From the NCBI RefSeq assembly GCF_001428005.1, contig NZ_LMSB01000074.1, positions 62,464 through 126,463 of the forward strand: a stretch of 64,000 nucleotides of DNA. Direction: 5' to 3'. This DNA is from Arthrobacter sp. Soil736. GTDB lineage: Bacteria > Actinomycetota > Actinomycetes > Actinomycetales > Micrococcaceae. The position numbers and the translations under genes are program-made. This document shows, piece after piece, positions 16,655-25,312 of the stretch (the first letter of the stretch is position 1; each line of letters opens with the position of its first letter). The notes under the pieces are model-generated. The model was given only the letters and a program-made list of their open reading frames with translations. It had not been told where the DNA came from and made no database searches.

Positions 16655-16896
16655 TGGTGGCTTCTTTCTCGGACGCGTCGACGATGTCGGCGTGGGTTTC
16701 CGCGAGGCGGGACATCATCCTGACGTGGGTGTATTCGACGGACCGGCCGAGGACGACGTCGCGGCCGCGGGAATCTTTGCCGCGCAGTTCGATCACGTCG
16801 GGAACCAGGATGCGAATCTGAACGCTGCTTGGGGAGCAGGGCGCAGTAGTCGTTGGTGGCGATGCCGTCGGCGCGGGGATCAGGTGTGTGGCTCAT
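16647..16896 (-). pseudogene. Small protein upstream of Clp-N gene, one-base frameshift
   Basis: ATG 16896 gives MSHTPDPRADGIATNDYCAL then LPKQ. The coherent continuation is in the next frame: VQIRILVPDVIELRGKDSRG, RDVVLGRSVEYTHVRMMSRL and AETHADIVDASEKEATSV, ending at TGA 16647. The total span of 250 bases is not a multiple of three. The stop overlaps the GTG of the Clp-N gene by eight bases, so the two were translationally coupled. The function is unknown; the pair appears to be a two-gene unit. Confidence 0.5.
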
Positions 16897-17061
16897 GTCC
16901 CTCATGTGTGCGGAACGGGCCGGCGCCCTCACCGGAATCGGAGCCGCAGTTGGCGAACTTGATCACTCGCCGTCAGAGCATTGACAGCCCGGTCGGCGCC
17001 GGAGCACCCTAGTGCCTGTCGGGCTGGGGCGCCTCAGGATCAATGACGATCGGGGACCCCA

Positions 17062-19455
17062 ATGATTACTGTCCGGTTCGTGTACATCACTGGCATCAAG
17101 AGGCGCCTGTTCCATAACGCCCGGCTGTCGGGCACATGGAACAGTTGGGGCGATATACCGATGCGGGAGATCACCGCCGAGGACGGCTGCCCTGCTTTCG
17201 AACTCCCCGTGAACTTCGACGACGGTCTGGCCGGCCAGGAGATCCGGTGGGGCGTCCGCCTGGACGGACCTTCGGGAGTGAACCAGTGGGGCATCGTCAC
17301 AGAGGACCCGGACGTGGGTGTGATCAGGCCGGAACGCCACACGATCCTGCCGGAGGCCGGGGGACAGTCCACAGCACGCTACCACCTGACGCTCAGTCGG
17401 TTCCTTGGAGCCCAGAAGCTCTACCAGGGCGGCGAGGAGCGCATCAGGTTCGCGGTGTGGGCGCCGAACGCCAAAAAAGTTGAGGTTGTCTTCGGGAAGA
17501 AGGATAACGGCTACATCGCCGACGACGGGACGGGCATTGACCCGAACCAGCCTGCCGTAGCCCTCCATGACATCGGTGGAGGCATCTGGGCCAGCGTTCC
17601 GCAGCCGGACTTCCAGTCGTTCGTGGGCTTGCCCTACATGTACCGCATCCAAAACGCGCAGGGCGCTACGCGAATGCGAACCGACATCCACTCCCGATGG
17701 CAGATCGGACGCGGGGACGTCGACCCGCAGCACTCTCCGTGGGACGGCCATCCGGCCACCTTGGACGGCAGTGTCAGCTGCAGTGTCGTCATTGACCAGG
17801 ACGTGGTGCGGAAAGAATTCGAGCCGACCACGACCCCGCCGACGCAGATCACGGACGAGGAGTTCTGGTTCAGCGAGTTCACATCGGGGAAGCCGGTGCC
17901 GTCACGGCTCACAGAGCTCGTGATCTACGAACTCCACATCGGCTCCCTGGGCTACGTCCCGCCGAACGCGGGCAACGTGCAAGTGGCTGGCAACCTGCAG
18001 GATGCCATGGATTTCATCCCTCATCTGGTGTCCCTGGGTGTCAACGCTGTCGAGTTGCTGCCGGTGTCCGAATTCGGCGGAACGCGCGCGTGGGGGTATG
18101 GGAACACGCACCACTTCGTCATCGAATCCAGCGCCGGTGGCCGCGATAAGTACAAGCACTTCATACGCGAATGCCATCGCAACGGGATCGCCGTTATCCA
18201 GGACGTCGTCTACAACCACTTCGACACCAGCCGGCAGGCGCGCGCCGAAGAGCTGTACGATTCGGACGCGCCTGAGCAGGACATCTACTTCTGGTACGAG
18301 GGCCGGTCTACCGACTACAGCCACCCAAGAAATGGGTACTTGCAGAACGGGTCATCGGGACGCACTCCGCGTCTGTGGGAAGAGAACGTGCGGCAACTCT
18401 TCACCAGCAGCGCGGCTGAGTTCGCGGAGGAATTCCACATCGACGGCTTCCGCGTTGACCTCACCGAGGCCATCCACCGCGACCACTGGCACGAACCGGA
18501 CGGGGCACCGGTCGGCGCCCCGAGGCCGTTCGGCCACAAGCTATTGCGGGAGTGGAGCCGCACACTAAACCTCATCAGGCCCAGCGCCATGCGAATTGCC
18601 GAGGATCACTCAGGGTGGTCGGCGATCACAGAGCCGACGGATTCGACCGGCATGGGCTTCAACGCGGCTTGGTTCTCGGATCTGTACCACGACCTGATCG
18701 GAGACGCGTCCAATCAGGCGGGCAGGGCGCGGGTGCTGCACCGTGCGGGGTTCGGAGGTGATGATCCGGTGCCGTTGAGTCAGCTTTCCGGGTCACTCGC
18801 AGCGACCTCGGGGGCGCGCGTCGTTTACCACGAGTGCCATGATGAGGTGGGGAATGACGGCGGCACCATGCGCACGATCCGGGTGGCTGTCAATGATGCC
18901 GCCCTGTACGGACCGACGCGGGACGCTGCGGAGGCGCGCACAAGAGTAGCCGCAGGGATTAGCGTCCTGTCGGCCGGTACGCCAATGTTTTTCATGGGCG
19001 AGGAGATCGGCGCAGGGGAACCTTTCCTGATCGGGGACATTCTCAAACACCGGGTAGACATCCTGGGTGAACGCCACCGGTCGGGAGCGAACCTCTTCCG
19101 CTACTACCAAGACTTGATCAGGCTCCGCCGTTCCAGCCGGGGACTCCGATCGCGAAACATCGACATCATTCATGCGTCCAACGAGAACCGGGTCATCGCC
19201 TTCACCAGAAACGACGGCACGACCCGTGAGCTGGTCGTCGCATCCCTGAACAACCGGCCCTTCGATGACGGGTACACGATTCAGAGCTCAACGGAGCGGC
19301 TATCTCCCGGCGCATGGCAGGAGGTCTTCAACAGTGACTCGAGGTTCTATGGAGGATCCGACGTTGGTAACGTCGGTGCCACGCTGCCCAGCCAGGACGG
19401 GCGGATTTCGATGCAGTTGCCGGCCAATGGCCTCATCGTCCTCCGCAGGATATGA
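17062..19455 (+). CDS. GH13 family glucanotransferase / 1,4-alpha-glucan branching-type enzyme
   Basis: 797 aa. The four conserved GH13 regions are present: DVVYNHF (381-387), GFRVDLTEA with nucleophile Asp466, MRIAEDHS with acid/base Glu514, and YHECHDEVG with transition-state Asp594. The N-terminal 250 residues contain a CBM48/E-set-like module (IRFAVWAPNAKKVEVVFG) preceded by an additional beta domain (SGTWNSWGDIPMREIT). The ending MFFMGEEIGAGEPF and a C-terminal beta domain fit branching enzymes or trehalohydrolase-like members. It probably acts on alpha-glucans in the cytoplasm; no signal peptide. No glg or tre genes are adjacent, so the exact substrate cannot be fixed. Confidence 0.85.
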   Translation: MITVRFVYITGIKRRLFHNARLSGTWNSWGDIPMREITAEDGCPAFELPVNFDDGLAGQEIRWGVRLDGPSGVNQWGIVTEDPDVGVIRPERHTILPEAGGQSTARYHLTLSRFLGAQKLYQGGEERIRFAVWAPNAKKVEVVFGKKDNGYIADDGTGIDPNQPAVALHDIGGGIWASVPQPDFQSFVGLPYMYRIQNAQGATRMRTDIHSRWQIGRGDVDPQHSPWDGHPATLDGSVSCSVVIDQDVVRKEFEPTTTPPTQITDEEFWFSEFTSGKPVPSRLTELVIYELHIGSLGYVPPNAGNVQVAGNLQDAMDFIPHLVSLGVNAVELLPVSEFGGTRAWGYGNTHHFVIESSAGGRDKYKHFIRECHRNGIAVIQDVVYNHFDTSRQARAEELYDSDAPEQDIYFWYEGRSTDYSHPRNGYLQNGSSGRTPRLWEENVRQLFTSSAAEFAEEFHIDGFRVDLTEAIHRDHWHEPDGAPVGAPRPFGHKLLREWSRTLNLIRPSAMRIAEDHSGWSAITEPTDSTGMGFNAAWFSDLYHDLIGDASNQAGRARVLHRAGFGGDDPVPLSQLSGSLAATSGARVVYHECHDEVGNDGGTMRTIRVAVNDAALYGPTRDAAEARTRVAAGISVLSAGTPMFFMGEEIGAGEPFLIGDILKHRVDILGERHRSGANLFRYYQDLIRLRRSSRGLRSRNIDIIHASNENRVIAFTRNDGTTRELVVASLNNRPFDDGYTIQSSTERLSPGAWQEVFNSDSRFYGGSDVGNVGATLPSQDGRISMQLPANGLIVLRRI

Positions 19456-19486
19456 CGCCGGCTGATTCTTTGGGCGGTCTGCACGA

Positions 19487-19594
19487 ATGTGCGCGGAACG
19501 ACAGCTCGACGACCTCAAGATCCGCCGCGCATTGTCCATCGCGCAGAACATCCGGTTCATGAGGTACAAGGTCGAATTCCACCTGGAACCGTGA
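19487..19594 (+). CDS. Candidate 35-aa small ORF
   Basis: ATG 19487 to TGA 19592-19594 encodes MCAERQLDDLKIRRALSIAQ then NIRFMRYKVEFHLEP. The composition is protein-like and amphipathic, but there is no ribosome binding site and no family is recognised. It may be a fragment of a larger lost gene. Confidence 0.25.
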   Translation: MCAERQLDDLKIRRALSIAQNIRFMRYKVEFHLEP

Positions 19595-19737
19595 GGCTGC
19601 CAGGGGTCGAAGCAGGCCGGCATTCGCACTGGTCCTTTCGTCGCTGGGTCAATAGGATGGCCGCATTCCCTACCCGGTGATCGGTACCGCGGCCACACTA
19701 GCGGCGCGGTGAACCTGCATGAAGGGCGGTCACAGAT

Positions 19738-20853
19738 ATGCAAGCCGCGGACATACGCGAGCTCTTTCCTGGACTCAAAGACACCATTTACCTCAACACG
19801 GCCAGCATGAACGTCGGCTGCGCCCCCGCAAGGCAGGCCTACGAACGAGCGGTCGAGCGCTGGTCCGCCGGCCGGTTCGACTGGATGGAAGCCGAGCGAG
19901 CAGGGGAGGACGCCCGCGCCATGTTCGCGGAGATTGTTGGTGCCACGGCCGGGGAGATCGCCATCGTTCCGGCCGTGAGCACAGCGGCGGGGATTGTGGC
20001 GGCCAACCTGCCGCCCGCGAAGCGCGGCGAGAATATCGTGGTCGCCGAGAACGAATTCGCCTCGAACTACTATCCCTGGCTCCTGCTCCGGGAGCGCGGC
20101 TACCAGGTCCGCACCGTGGCGCCGGCTGGGAACGGCGTGACGGCCGAGACGTTTAGCCAAGCCGACGGCGGGACCCGCCTGATAGCCGTGAGCGCCGTGC
20201 ATTCGGCCAACGGGTACCGGGCCGACCTGGCAGCGCTAAGCCGGGTTGCTGCCAGTTCCGGCGCCTGGTTCTTCGTCGACGCCTGCCAGGCGGCCGGCGC
20301 GGTGCCGCTTGATGTGGTGCGCGACGGCGTGGATTTCCTGGCCGCCGCCAGCCACAAGTTCCTTCTCGGCTCAAGGGGCATGGGCTACCTCTATGTCCGC
20401 CGCGAGCTGCTCGACCGTCTCCAACCCATCGTTCCTGGCTGGAAGGCCGCCCGGAATCCGGCCGAGAGCTTCTACGGACCCGCCATGGACCTGTCGCCCA
20501 CGGCATCGAAGCTGGACGCCTCCCTGGCGTGGTTTCCTGCCCTGGCCGATCAGTCGGCGCTCGGCATCTTCCGCCGGTTCGGAATCAGTGCGCTTCTCGA
20601 ACGCAATGCCCGGCTGGCCCTACGCCTGCAGGGCGCGCTGTCGGCGGAGAGATCCACCTTCCACCCATTCCCTGACCAGCAGCGCTCTACCATCGTCTCC
20701 GTCCCCGTGAGCGACACCGAAGCGGTAATGGCCCGGTTGAGCCAAGCCAACGTAGTGGCTTCGGTCCGTGCCGGCAGGATTCGACTGGCGGCACATTTCT
20801 ACAATCAGGAGGAGGAACTCGATCGCGTGGCCGAGCTGATAGGACGCGCGTGA
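19738..20853 (+). CDS. Aminotransferase class V / cysteine-desulfurase-like PLP enzyme
   Basis: 371 aa. The start (MQAADIRELFPGLKDTIYLN) lies after a ribosome-like GAAGGGCGG. The PLP-binding lysine is Lys207 in AASHKFLLGSRGMGYLYV, and the cofactor-ring Asp is in WFFVDACQAAGAVPLDVV. The family includes cysteine desulfurases, kynureninases and isopenicillin-N-epimerase-like lyases. The active-site Cys loop of IscS-type desulfurases is absent, so a desulfurase role is not assured. The protein is cytoplasmic. It is the first gene of a plus-strand patch with CMD-family, VOC and amidohydrolase remnants, suggesting catabolism of an amino compound. Confidence 0.85.
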   Translation: MQAADIRELFPGLKDTIYLNTASMNVGCAPARQAYERAVERWSAGRFDWMEAERAGEDARAMFAEIVGATAGEIAIVPAVSTAAGIVAANLPPAKRGENIVVAENEFASNYYPWLLLRERGYQVRTVAPAGNGVTAETFSQADGGTRLIAVSAVHSANGYRADLAALSRVAASSGAWFFVDACQAAGAVPLDVVRDGVDFLAAASHKFLLGSRGMGYLYVRRELLDRLQPIVPGWKAARNPAESFYGPAMDLSPTASKLDASLAWFPALADQSALGIFRRFGISALLERNARLALRLQGALSAERSTFHPFPDQQRSTIVSVPVSDTEAVMARLSQANVVASVRAGRIRLAAHFYNQEEELDRVAELIGRA

Positions 20854-21366
20854 GAGGCGGGAGCGGCAGTAATTCTGCGCTCCGCGGTGAGCGGCCTCAA
20901 CCTCGGGTACCCATCAGGACCGGCCCCGTTCGCTGCGCCAGCCGAACATCCAGCCGTACTCATGCCGCACCGCCAGATAGTAGTCGGGCTTGATGGGCTG
21001 CCAGGGCGGCCGCCGGGGTCCGGTGCCCGGCCCCGGGCGGCCGCCGGGGTCCGGTGCCCGGCCCTGGCATTGGGACGTTTGCGGTTGTACCAGGCCTCGA
21101 TGTAGTCCATGACCCCGGTTCTAGACACGCACAGGTTTATCAGGGCTTGTGCCTACATCGTTAAATCCGGTGCGGCCTTACCTAACGGCGGAACCTCTTA
21201 ATTGATTCTTCGAATACCGTTGCGCGGGCATCTTTCATGAGTCATCGCGGGTCATTTACAAATGCGAGGCCGAAGGCCACAATGAGTCGAATCATGGCCT
21301 CCTCTGGCTGGGTGAGGGCGTCACAACAGCAGCGGGTTCCCGCAGCCACACTCTTGAGGAGCGTTC
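20854..21366. other. Scar region with transposase remnants and a 31-bp tandem duplication
   Basis: No intact gene. The minus strand at 21066-21128 reads MDYIEAWYNRKRPNA, the typical end of IS3-family (IS150/IS2 group) transposases. The minus strand at 20914-21003 reads PIKPDYYLAVRHEYGWMFGW then RSERGRS-stop, the tail of another unknown protein. A 31-bp GC-rich unit is duplicated at 21004-21034 and 21035-21065. Bases 21140-21366 hold no gene. Confidence 0.5.
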
Positions 21367-21969
21367 ATGAGCATCCTGAAAATGACGTCGGAAGCCGAGG
21401 CCTCCGGCCTGAGAGCTGAAATCTACGACGCAGACCGCCGCTCGCTCGGTTACGTGCCCAGCCACACGAAGGCCATGAGCCTGAACCCCGAGGCCTACAT
21501 TGCCTGGGAATCCCTATTAAAGGCCATCAGCTCCTCCCTGGGCCTCCGCCGCTACGAATTAGTGACGCTAGCCGCAGCCCAAGGCATCGGTTCGTCCCAT
21601 TGCAGGCTGGCCCACGGGAAAAAGACGCTCAAGATCATGAGCGAAGAACAACTGCTTGCCATAGCCAGGGACTTCCACAATGCAGGCCTGCCAGCGGCCG
21701 AGGTGGCCATGATGGAGTACGCGGTAAAGCTCAGCACAGATGCGGCAGCCATGACGGACAACGATGCGCAGCAGTTGCGTGACTTCGGCTTTGGCGACCG
21801 CGAGATTGCCGACATTACACTCGCTGCCGCCGCGCGGAACTACATCAGCAGGGCGGTGCTGGCCATGGCCGTTGATCTGGACGTTCCGCCAGGCCTTAGC
21901 CCCGACCTGCAGAGCGCGCTGCTGGCACCGCTCGAAGGCCCGAGCGCCGAAGCCGCGCAGCGCCCCTAG
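21367..21969 (+). CDS. Carboxymuconolactone decarboxylase / AhpD-like peroxidase-related protein
   Basis: 200 aa from ATG 21367 (MSILKMTSEAEASGLRAEIY), with a GAGGAG site upstream. The CMD fold signature ELVTLAAAQGIGSSHCRLAH is present; Cys79 and His83 match the second Cys and the His of the AhpD CxxCxxxH motif, but the first Cys is replaced by Ser. The second half repeats the helical pattern (LRDFGFGDREIADITLAAAA). Single-Cys members are common among uncharacterised peroxidase-related proteins, so peroxidase activity of the AhpD type is doubtful. It lies between a PLP lyase and a nitrilase gene of opposite strand. Confidence 0.8.
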   Translation: MSILKMTSEAEASGLRAEIYDADRRSLGYVPSHTKAMSLNPEAYIAWESLLKAISSSLGLRRYELVTLAAAQGIGSSHCRLAHGKKTLKIMSEEQLLAIARDFHNAGLPAAEVAMMEYAVKLSTDAAAMTDNDAQQLRDFGFGDREIADITLAAAARNYISRAVLAMAVDLDVPPGLSPDLQSALLAPLEGPSAEAAQRP

Positions 21970-22101
21970 TGGTTCCCCGCGGCCGGTCCAGCTCGGACTG
22001 CCGTCGCAGAACCGCGCGTCGCAGGGGGATCTCGAAACTGCTATGCAGGTTGCAGTTCGCCGAGCTTCGCTACCGGTTCAGCTATTGCGGCGGCTTCGGC
22101 T

Positions 22102-23064
22102 CTAGTTCCCAAGCAGAGGTCGAGTCCGCGGCCAAAATGCTGGGCCTTCCGGAGCGTGGTTGGTTGGAGCCGGTGGGTAGAGGACGTCTTCACGACTGTA
22201 GTGCCCCACGACGTCGAAAATTCGCTTCGCGGTCAGGGAGCGGCCTAGGTCGACGTCTGCGACAACGATCCCTTCCTGATCATAGAGAGGGCCTGCTATG
22301 GCACGGCCCTGAAGTGGCTCGAAGATCGCCGCTCCACCTCGTCCGAGCGCCTGACCATCGTCTGGCAACTGAACCGGGAAGTCATCGGGAAACGCAGAGC
22401 GAGGGATGTATTGAGGGGCCGAGACCACGAACGCGCCGGATTCGATCGCTATGTGACTCATCGTGGAGATCCAGCCGTCAGAGTCATCGGCCGTCGGGGC
22501 CGCCCAGATCTGCACGCCTTGACGATAGACCGCATATCGAGCGAGAGGCATGCGGTTCTCCCAGCAGATGAGGCCGCCAACCCTCCCGACTGGGGTCTCG
22601 ATGACATTCAGGTCCTGTCCGTAACCGACGCCGTGGAAAAGGCGTTCGTGCATCGTGGGCATCAACTTGCGATGTTTCCAGAGCAAACCCTCGGGACCAA
22701 GCAAGATCATTGTGTTGTAGAGACTTCCGGGCCTAGCGGATTCCCGTTCGTTCACTCCAAGCACGCAGTAGATGTCGTGCTCGGCACATGCCTTGATGAA
22801 ACGGTCGATTTGGGGGCCGGGGACGTCGACAGAGTTGTCCCAGAGACGGGTCCACATCTCATCAAATCCGTCGAACCGGGCCGCCTGGTATGCCCATACT
22901 CCTGACGGGTACAGGGGGATGAACGTTTCAGGGAAAACCGCGAGTTTCACGCCCTGGCCTGCGGCCTCGCCCAGGAGACGGAGCGCCTTTGACACCGATG
23001 CCTCCGCATCGAGGATTACCGGCGTGGCCTGAATTGCAGCGATTCGCACAGTTCCTGTGGGCAT
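22102..23064 (-). CDS. Nitrilase (carbon-nitrogen hydrolase)
   Basis: 320 aa taking ATG 23064 (MPTGTVRIAAIQATPVILDA); the longer frame to 23103 has a GTG without support. The catalytic triad is visible: Glu46 (LAVFPETF), Lys133 (WKHRKLMPT) and Cys167 (GGLICWENRMPLAR). The sequence around Cys (CWEN) and HRKLMPT is typical of true nitrilases rather than amidases. The enzyme hydrolyses organic nitriles to carboxylic acids and ammonia. It is cytoplasmic and forms homo-oligomeric spirals in characterised relatives. It is transcribed against the CMD and VOC genes. Confidence 0.9.
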   Translation of the reverse strand: MPTGTVRIAAIQATPVILDAEASVSKALRLLGEAAGQGVKLAVFPETFIPLYPSGVWAYQAARFDGFDEMWTRLWDNSVDVPGPQIDRFIKACAEHDIYCVLGVNERESARPGSLYNTMILLGPEGLLWKHRKLMPTMHERLFHGVGYGQDLNVIETPVGRVGGLICWENRMPLARYAVYRQGVQIWAAPTADDSDGWISTMSHIAIESGAFVVSAPQYIPRSAFPDDFPVQLPDDGQALGRGGAAIFEPLQGRAIAGPLYDQEGIVVADVDLGRSLTAKRIFDVVGHYSREDVLYPPAPTNHAPEGPAFWPRTRPLLGN

Positions 23065-23196
23065 GACGCAACGTTGGCATGCAATCCAGCGCCTCGTCAA
23101 CACTGCAGCGTTTCATTGGTCAGCAAGCCGGCGGCCAGGATCACAGCGGCCGTCTTCATCGGTTCATTCTGGGCCCGCAGTGGGTACGATGCGTCC

Positions 23197-23682
23197 ATGA
23201 CTGGTGACGCAAGTGGACCCATTGATGGCGCCCGATACGGGCACACGAATCTGATCGCGCACGACTGGCGCCGCCTCTCCGACTGGTACGTGCGTCTCTT
23301 CGGATGCACGCCAGTTCCGCCGGAGCGCGACTACTCGGGTCCCGACCTCGAGCGGGGCACTGCCGTGCCGAACGCCGCCCTCCAAGGCGTGCATCTGCGG
23401 TTGCCCGGGCATGGCGATGGCGGCCCGACGCTCGAGATCTACACGTTCGCCTCGACGGACGGAGCGTCGGAAGTGGGCATTGACCGGCCGGGCTTCCGCC
23501 ACATCGCCTTCGCGGTCGCGGACGTCCACACCGCTCGACGCCGCGTCCTCGATGAGGGCGGGAGCTCGGTCGGCGATGTCGTCACCCTCACGACAGCCGA
23601 CGGGCGCCGGGTCACCTGGTGCTACGTCACCGACCCCGAGGGCAACGCCGTCGAGCTGCAGAGTTGGGCGCCACCGGCTTGA
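23197..23682 (+). CDS. VOC (glyoxalase/dioxygenase) family protein
   Basis: 161 aa from ATG 23197. The paired beta-alpha-beta-beta-beta units of the vicinal-oxygen-chelate fold are visible: ARYGHTNLIAHDWRRLSDWY with a metal-binding His, then GFRHIAFAVADVHTARRRVL with a second His, and TDPEGNAVELQSW with the terminal Glu. Members bind a divalent metal and act as lyases, isomerases or dioxygenases; the substrate cannot be told. The stop TGA overlaps a TTG start of a truncated amidohydrolase, so they formed an operon. Confidence 0.85.
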   Translation: MTGDASGPIDGARYGHTNLIAHDWRRLSDWYVRLFGCTPVPPERDYSGPDLERGTAVPNAALQGVHLRLPGHGDGGPTLEIYTFASTDGASEVGIDRPGFRHIAFAVADVHTARRRVLDEGGSSVGDVVTLTTADGRRVTWCYVTDPEGNAVELQSWAPPA

Positions 23683-23810
23683 GCGAGCCCTTCGAGCTAG
23701 TCATCGAGAACGGGACCGTCGTCGACGGGAGCGGCGCCGATGGCTTTGCCGGCGCGGTCGGGATCCGAGACGGTTGTCCCATCTCATTGCTCGTAGCTCC
23801 AGGAAGTTGA
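23679..23810 (+). pseudogene. Amidohydrolase / D-aminoacylase N-terminal fragment
   Basis: 43 residues from TTG 23679, overlapping the VOC stop. FELVIENGTVVDGSGADGFA then GAVGIRDG is the characteristic first beta-sandwich segment of N-acyl-D-amino-acid deacylases and dihydroorotase-type amidohydrolases. The metal-binding barrel is absent; the similarity ends near 23770. The gene was cut off by a deletion or insertion. Confidence 0.6.
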
Positions 23811-23909
23811 ACCAAGCGCGCGGGCGAAGGCGTACTTGCGATACTGAGTGTCCGTGACGCTTCCTCGTCGATTCCTGAGTGCAACAACAGGTTTGGTGTA
23901 CAGAATGAA

Positions 23910-24083
23910 ATGATTGTTGCCAGTCTCAAACTCATCAACGTGGCGATGACCATCTCCGAGACCCAGGCTGCAAATCGCGTCCCGCTCAGCGCCTGGGGTG
24001 CCATCACGATTTCAGCCCCTTGCGTCCTTGCCGCCGCCTACTACCAGAACCGCCTGGACCGGCACCGCGCTCACCGGCCCTAG
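23910..24083 (+). CDS. Candidate 57-aa hypothetical protein
   Basis: ATG 23910 to TAG 24081-24083: MIVASLKLINVAMTISETQA then NRVPLSAWGAITISAPCVLA and a basic tail. There is one possible hydrophobic segment. No ribosome site or family is recognised. Its stop lies directly before the end of the convergent helicase-associated gene. Confidence 0.25.
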   Translation: MIVASLKLINVAMTISETQAANRVPLSAWGAITISAPCVLAAAYYQNRLDRHRAHRP

Positions 24084-24863
24084 TCAGGCACGGCCTAGGG
24101 GCCGCCGGCCACGCTGTCTTCCGGCCCGCCACCCCGGCACGGCGTTGTCGAGCGCATCAGTCTTTAGCGCATCCAGTTCACCGCGGCGCTGCTTGAACCG
24201 CTGGGAGTGCAGCCAGACGCCGAGCTCATGCTCTTCGCCGGTTACGACTGCTTTGTGCCGGGCCAGTCGTGGCCGGCCGCGCGGTAGGCGACGAGGGCAG
24301 CGAGCCGTTCGTGCCACCTCTGCTCGTCGGCCTCGGCGGGGCTTGCCTTCCCAGCCGGGCAGGACGGCCAGGCCTTCACGGAACGCCGGCGCCAGTGTCC
24401 CGGCCCGGGTGTCTTCCCGCCGGCGCTGCAGCCAGACCGCCAGGGTCCGCTCCGAGGTGCTCTCCGCGTTCCGGGACGGGTAGCGCCCCGTCTCCTGGAC
24501 CATGGCCACCAGCTGGTGCATGCGCTCCCGGCCCTGTGCCGTCACCCGGGAGGCTCCCGTGCCGGCGGCCGCCTCGTGCGCTTTCCGCAGCAGGGGGTCG
24601 GCGGCGCACGCGACGCGCAGGTGGTAGCCGACCGTCGAGGCAGGGGCGCCGGCCAGCGCCGCGATCTTGCTCCTGCTGAGGCCGCCCCGGTACATCAGCA
24701 CCCACTCCGGGTTCGGAGCCGCGTCCCGCCTCGTCGTCGCCACGGCATCCATCCTGCCATCAGGTCCGGCCACCATGACCGCCTTGGTCACCTGCGGGTC
24801 GGATCTCAAGTATTCATCGAACGGTCTTCGCACACGGCGGAGACGTTCTTCAGGGGGATTCAT
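24084..24863 (-). pseudogene. Helicase-associated-domain protein with an out-of-frame middle
   Basis: The frame is open throughout (about 259 aa), but only its ends are coherent. The start is MNPPEERLRRVRRPFDEYLR; a helix-turn-helix-like PEWVLMYRGGLSRSKIAALA follows; the first helicase-associated unit is MVQETGRYPSRNAESTSERT then LAVWLQRRREDT; the second is HKAVVTGEEHELGVWLHSQR. Between them (about 24250-24355) the frame gives Arg-rich nonsense, while the next frame reads ADEQRWHERLAALVAYRAAG HDWP without a break. Two compensating one-base shifts are implied. The protein family is small DNA-binding, often near mobile DNA. The true start may be an internal Met further in. Confidence 0.5.
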
Positions 24864-25155
24864 GGGCAACGCCAGCGAAAGTCAGTATGCGACGTCGGCT
24901 GGACAGGCTGGGCGAGAGGATGCAGACCGGGCACTCTTCCTTGAGCATCAGGGAAAGAAGTACCGGCGCACGTCCATCATTTTCGGTGTCGTCGGACTCT
25001 TCCTGTTCGGCCTCGCCGCCGGAATAGTAGCTTTCATCATGGCCAGGAAGGCCGAGGACAACGGCGTCAAGGCGACCGCCGGCAAGGTGCTTGCTGTCCT
25101 GGATGTCATCGGCGGCATCATCACGATGACCATAATCTTCGGTGCTATGAAGTAG
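24862..25155 (+). CDS. Small two-helix membrane protein, 97 aa
   Basis: ATG 24862, preceded by AGGGGGA, gives MGNASESQYATSAGQAGRED. Two membrane helices follow: TSIIFGVVGLFLFGLAAGIV and VLDVIGGIITMTIIFGAM, separated by a charged loop ARKAEDNGVKATAGK. The arrangement resembles DUF4190-type small membrane proteins. Its ATG shares two bases with the ATG of the opposite-strand helicase-associated gene. The function is unknown. Confidence 0.7.
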   Translation: MGNASESQYATSAGQAGREDADRALFLEHQGKKYRRTSIIFGVVGLFLFGLAAGIVAFIMARKAEDNGVKATAGKVLAVLDVIGGIITMTIIFGAMK

Positions 25156-25312
25156 CTTGGCGGCCAGCACCATCACAGCACTCACCGCCGTTACCGCCAG
25201 CGCGCGCGGAACTGCCGGCGTCATCAGTGCGGTCTCTTCCCGGTTACGGCCCTGCTGAGTACCATTGCGACCAGACCAGGGTTCTTGCGCTCTTCTTGGA
25301 GAGAAGACACGG

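Noticed and set aside
19300..20202. 300-aa minus-strand frame
   Set aside because: Antisense to the PLP enzyme and the glucan enzyme end; no motif recognised.
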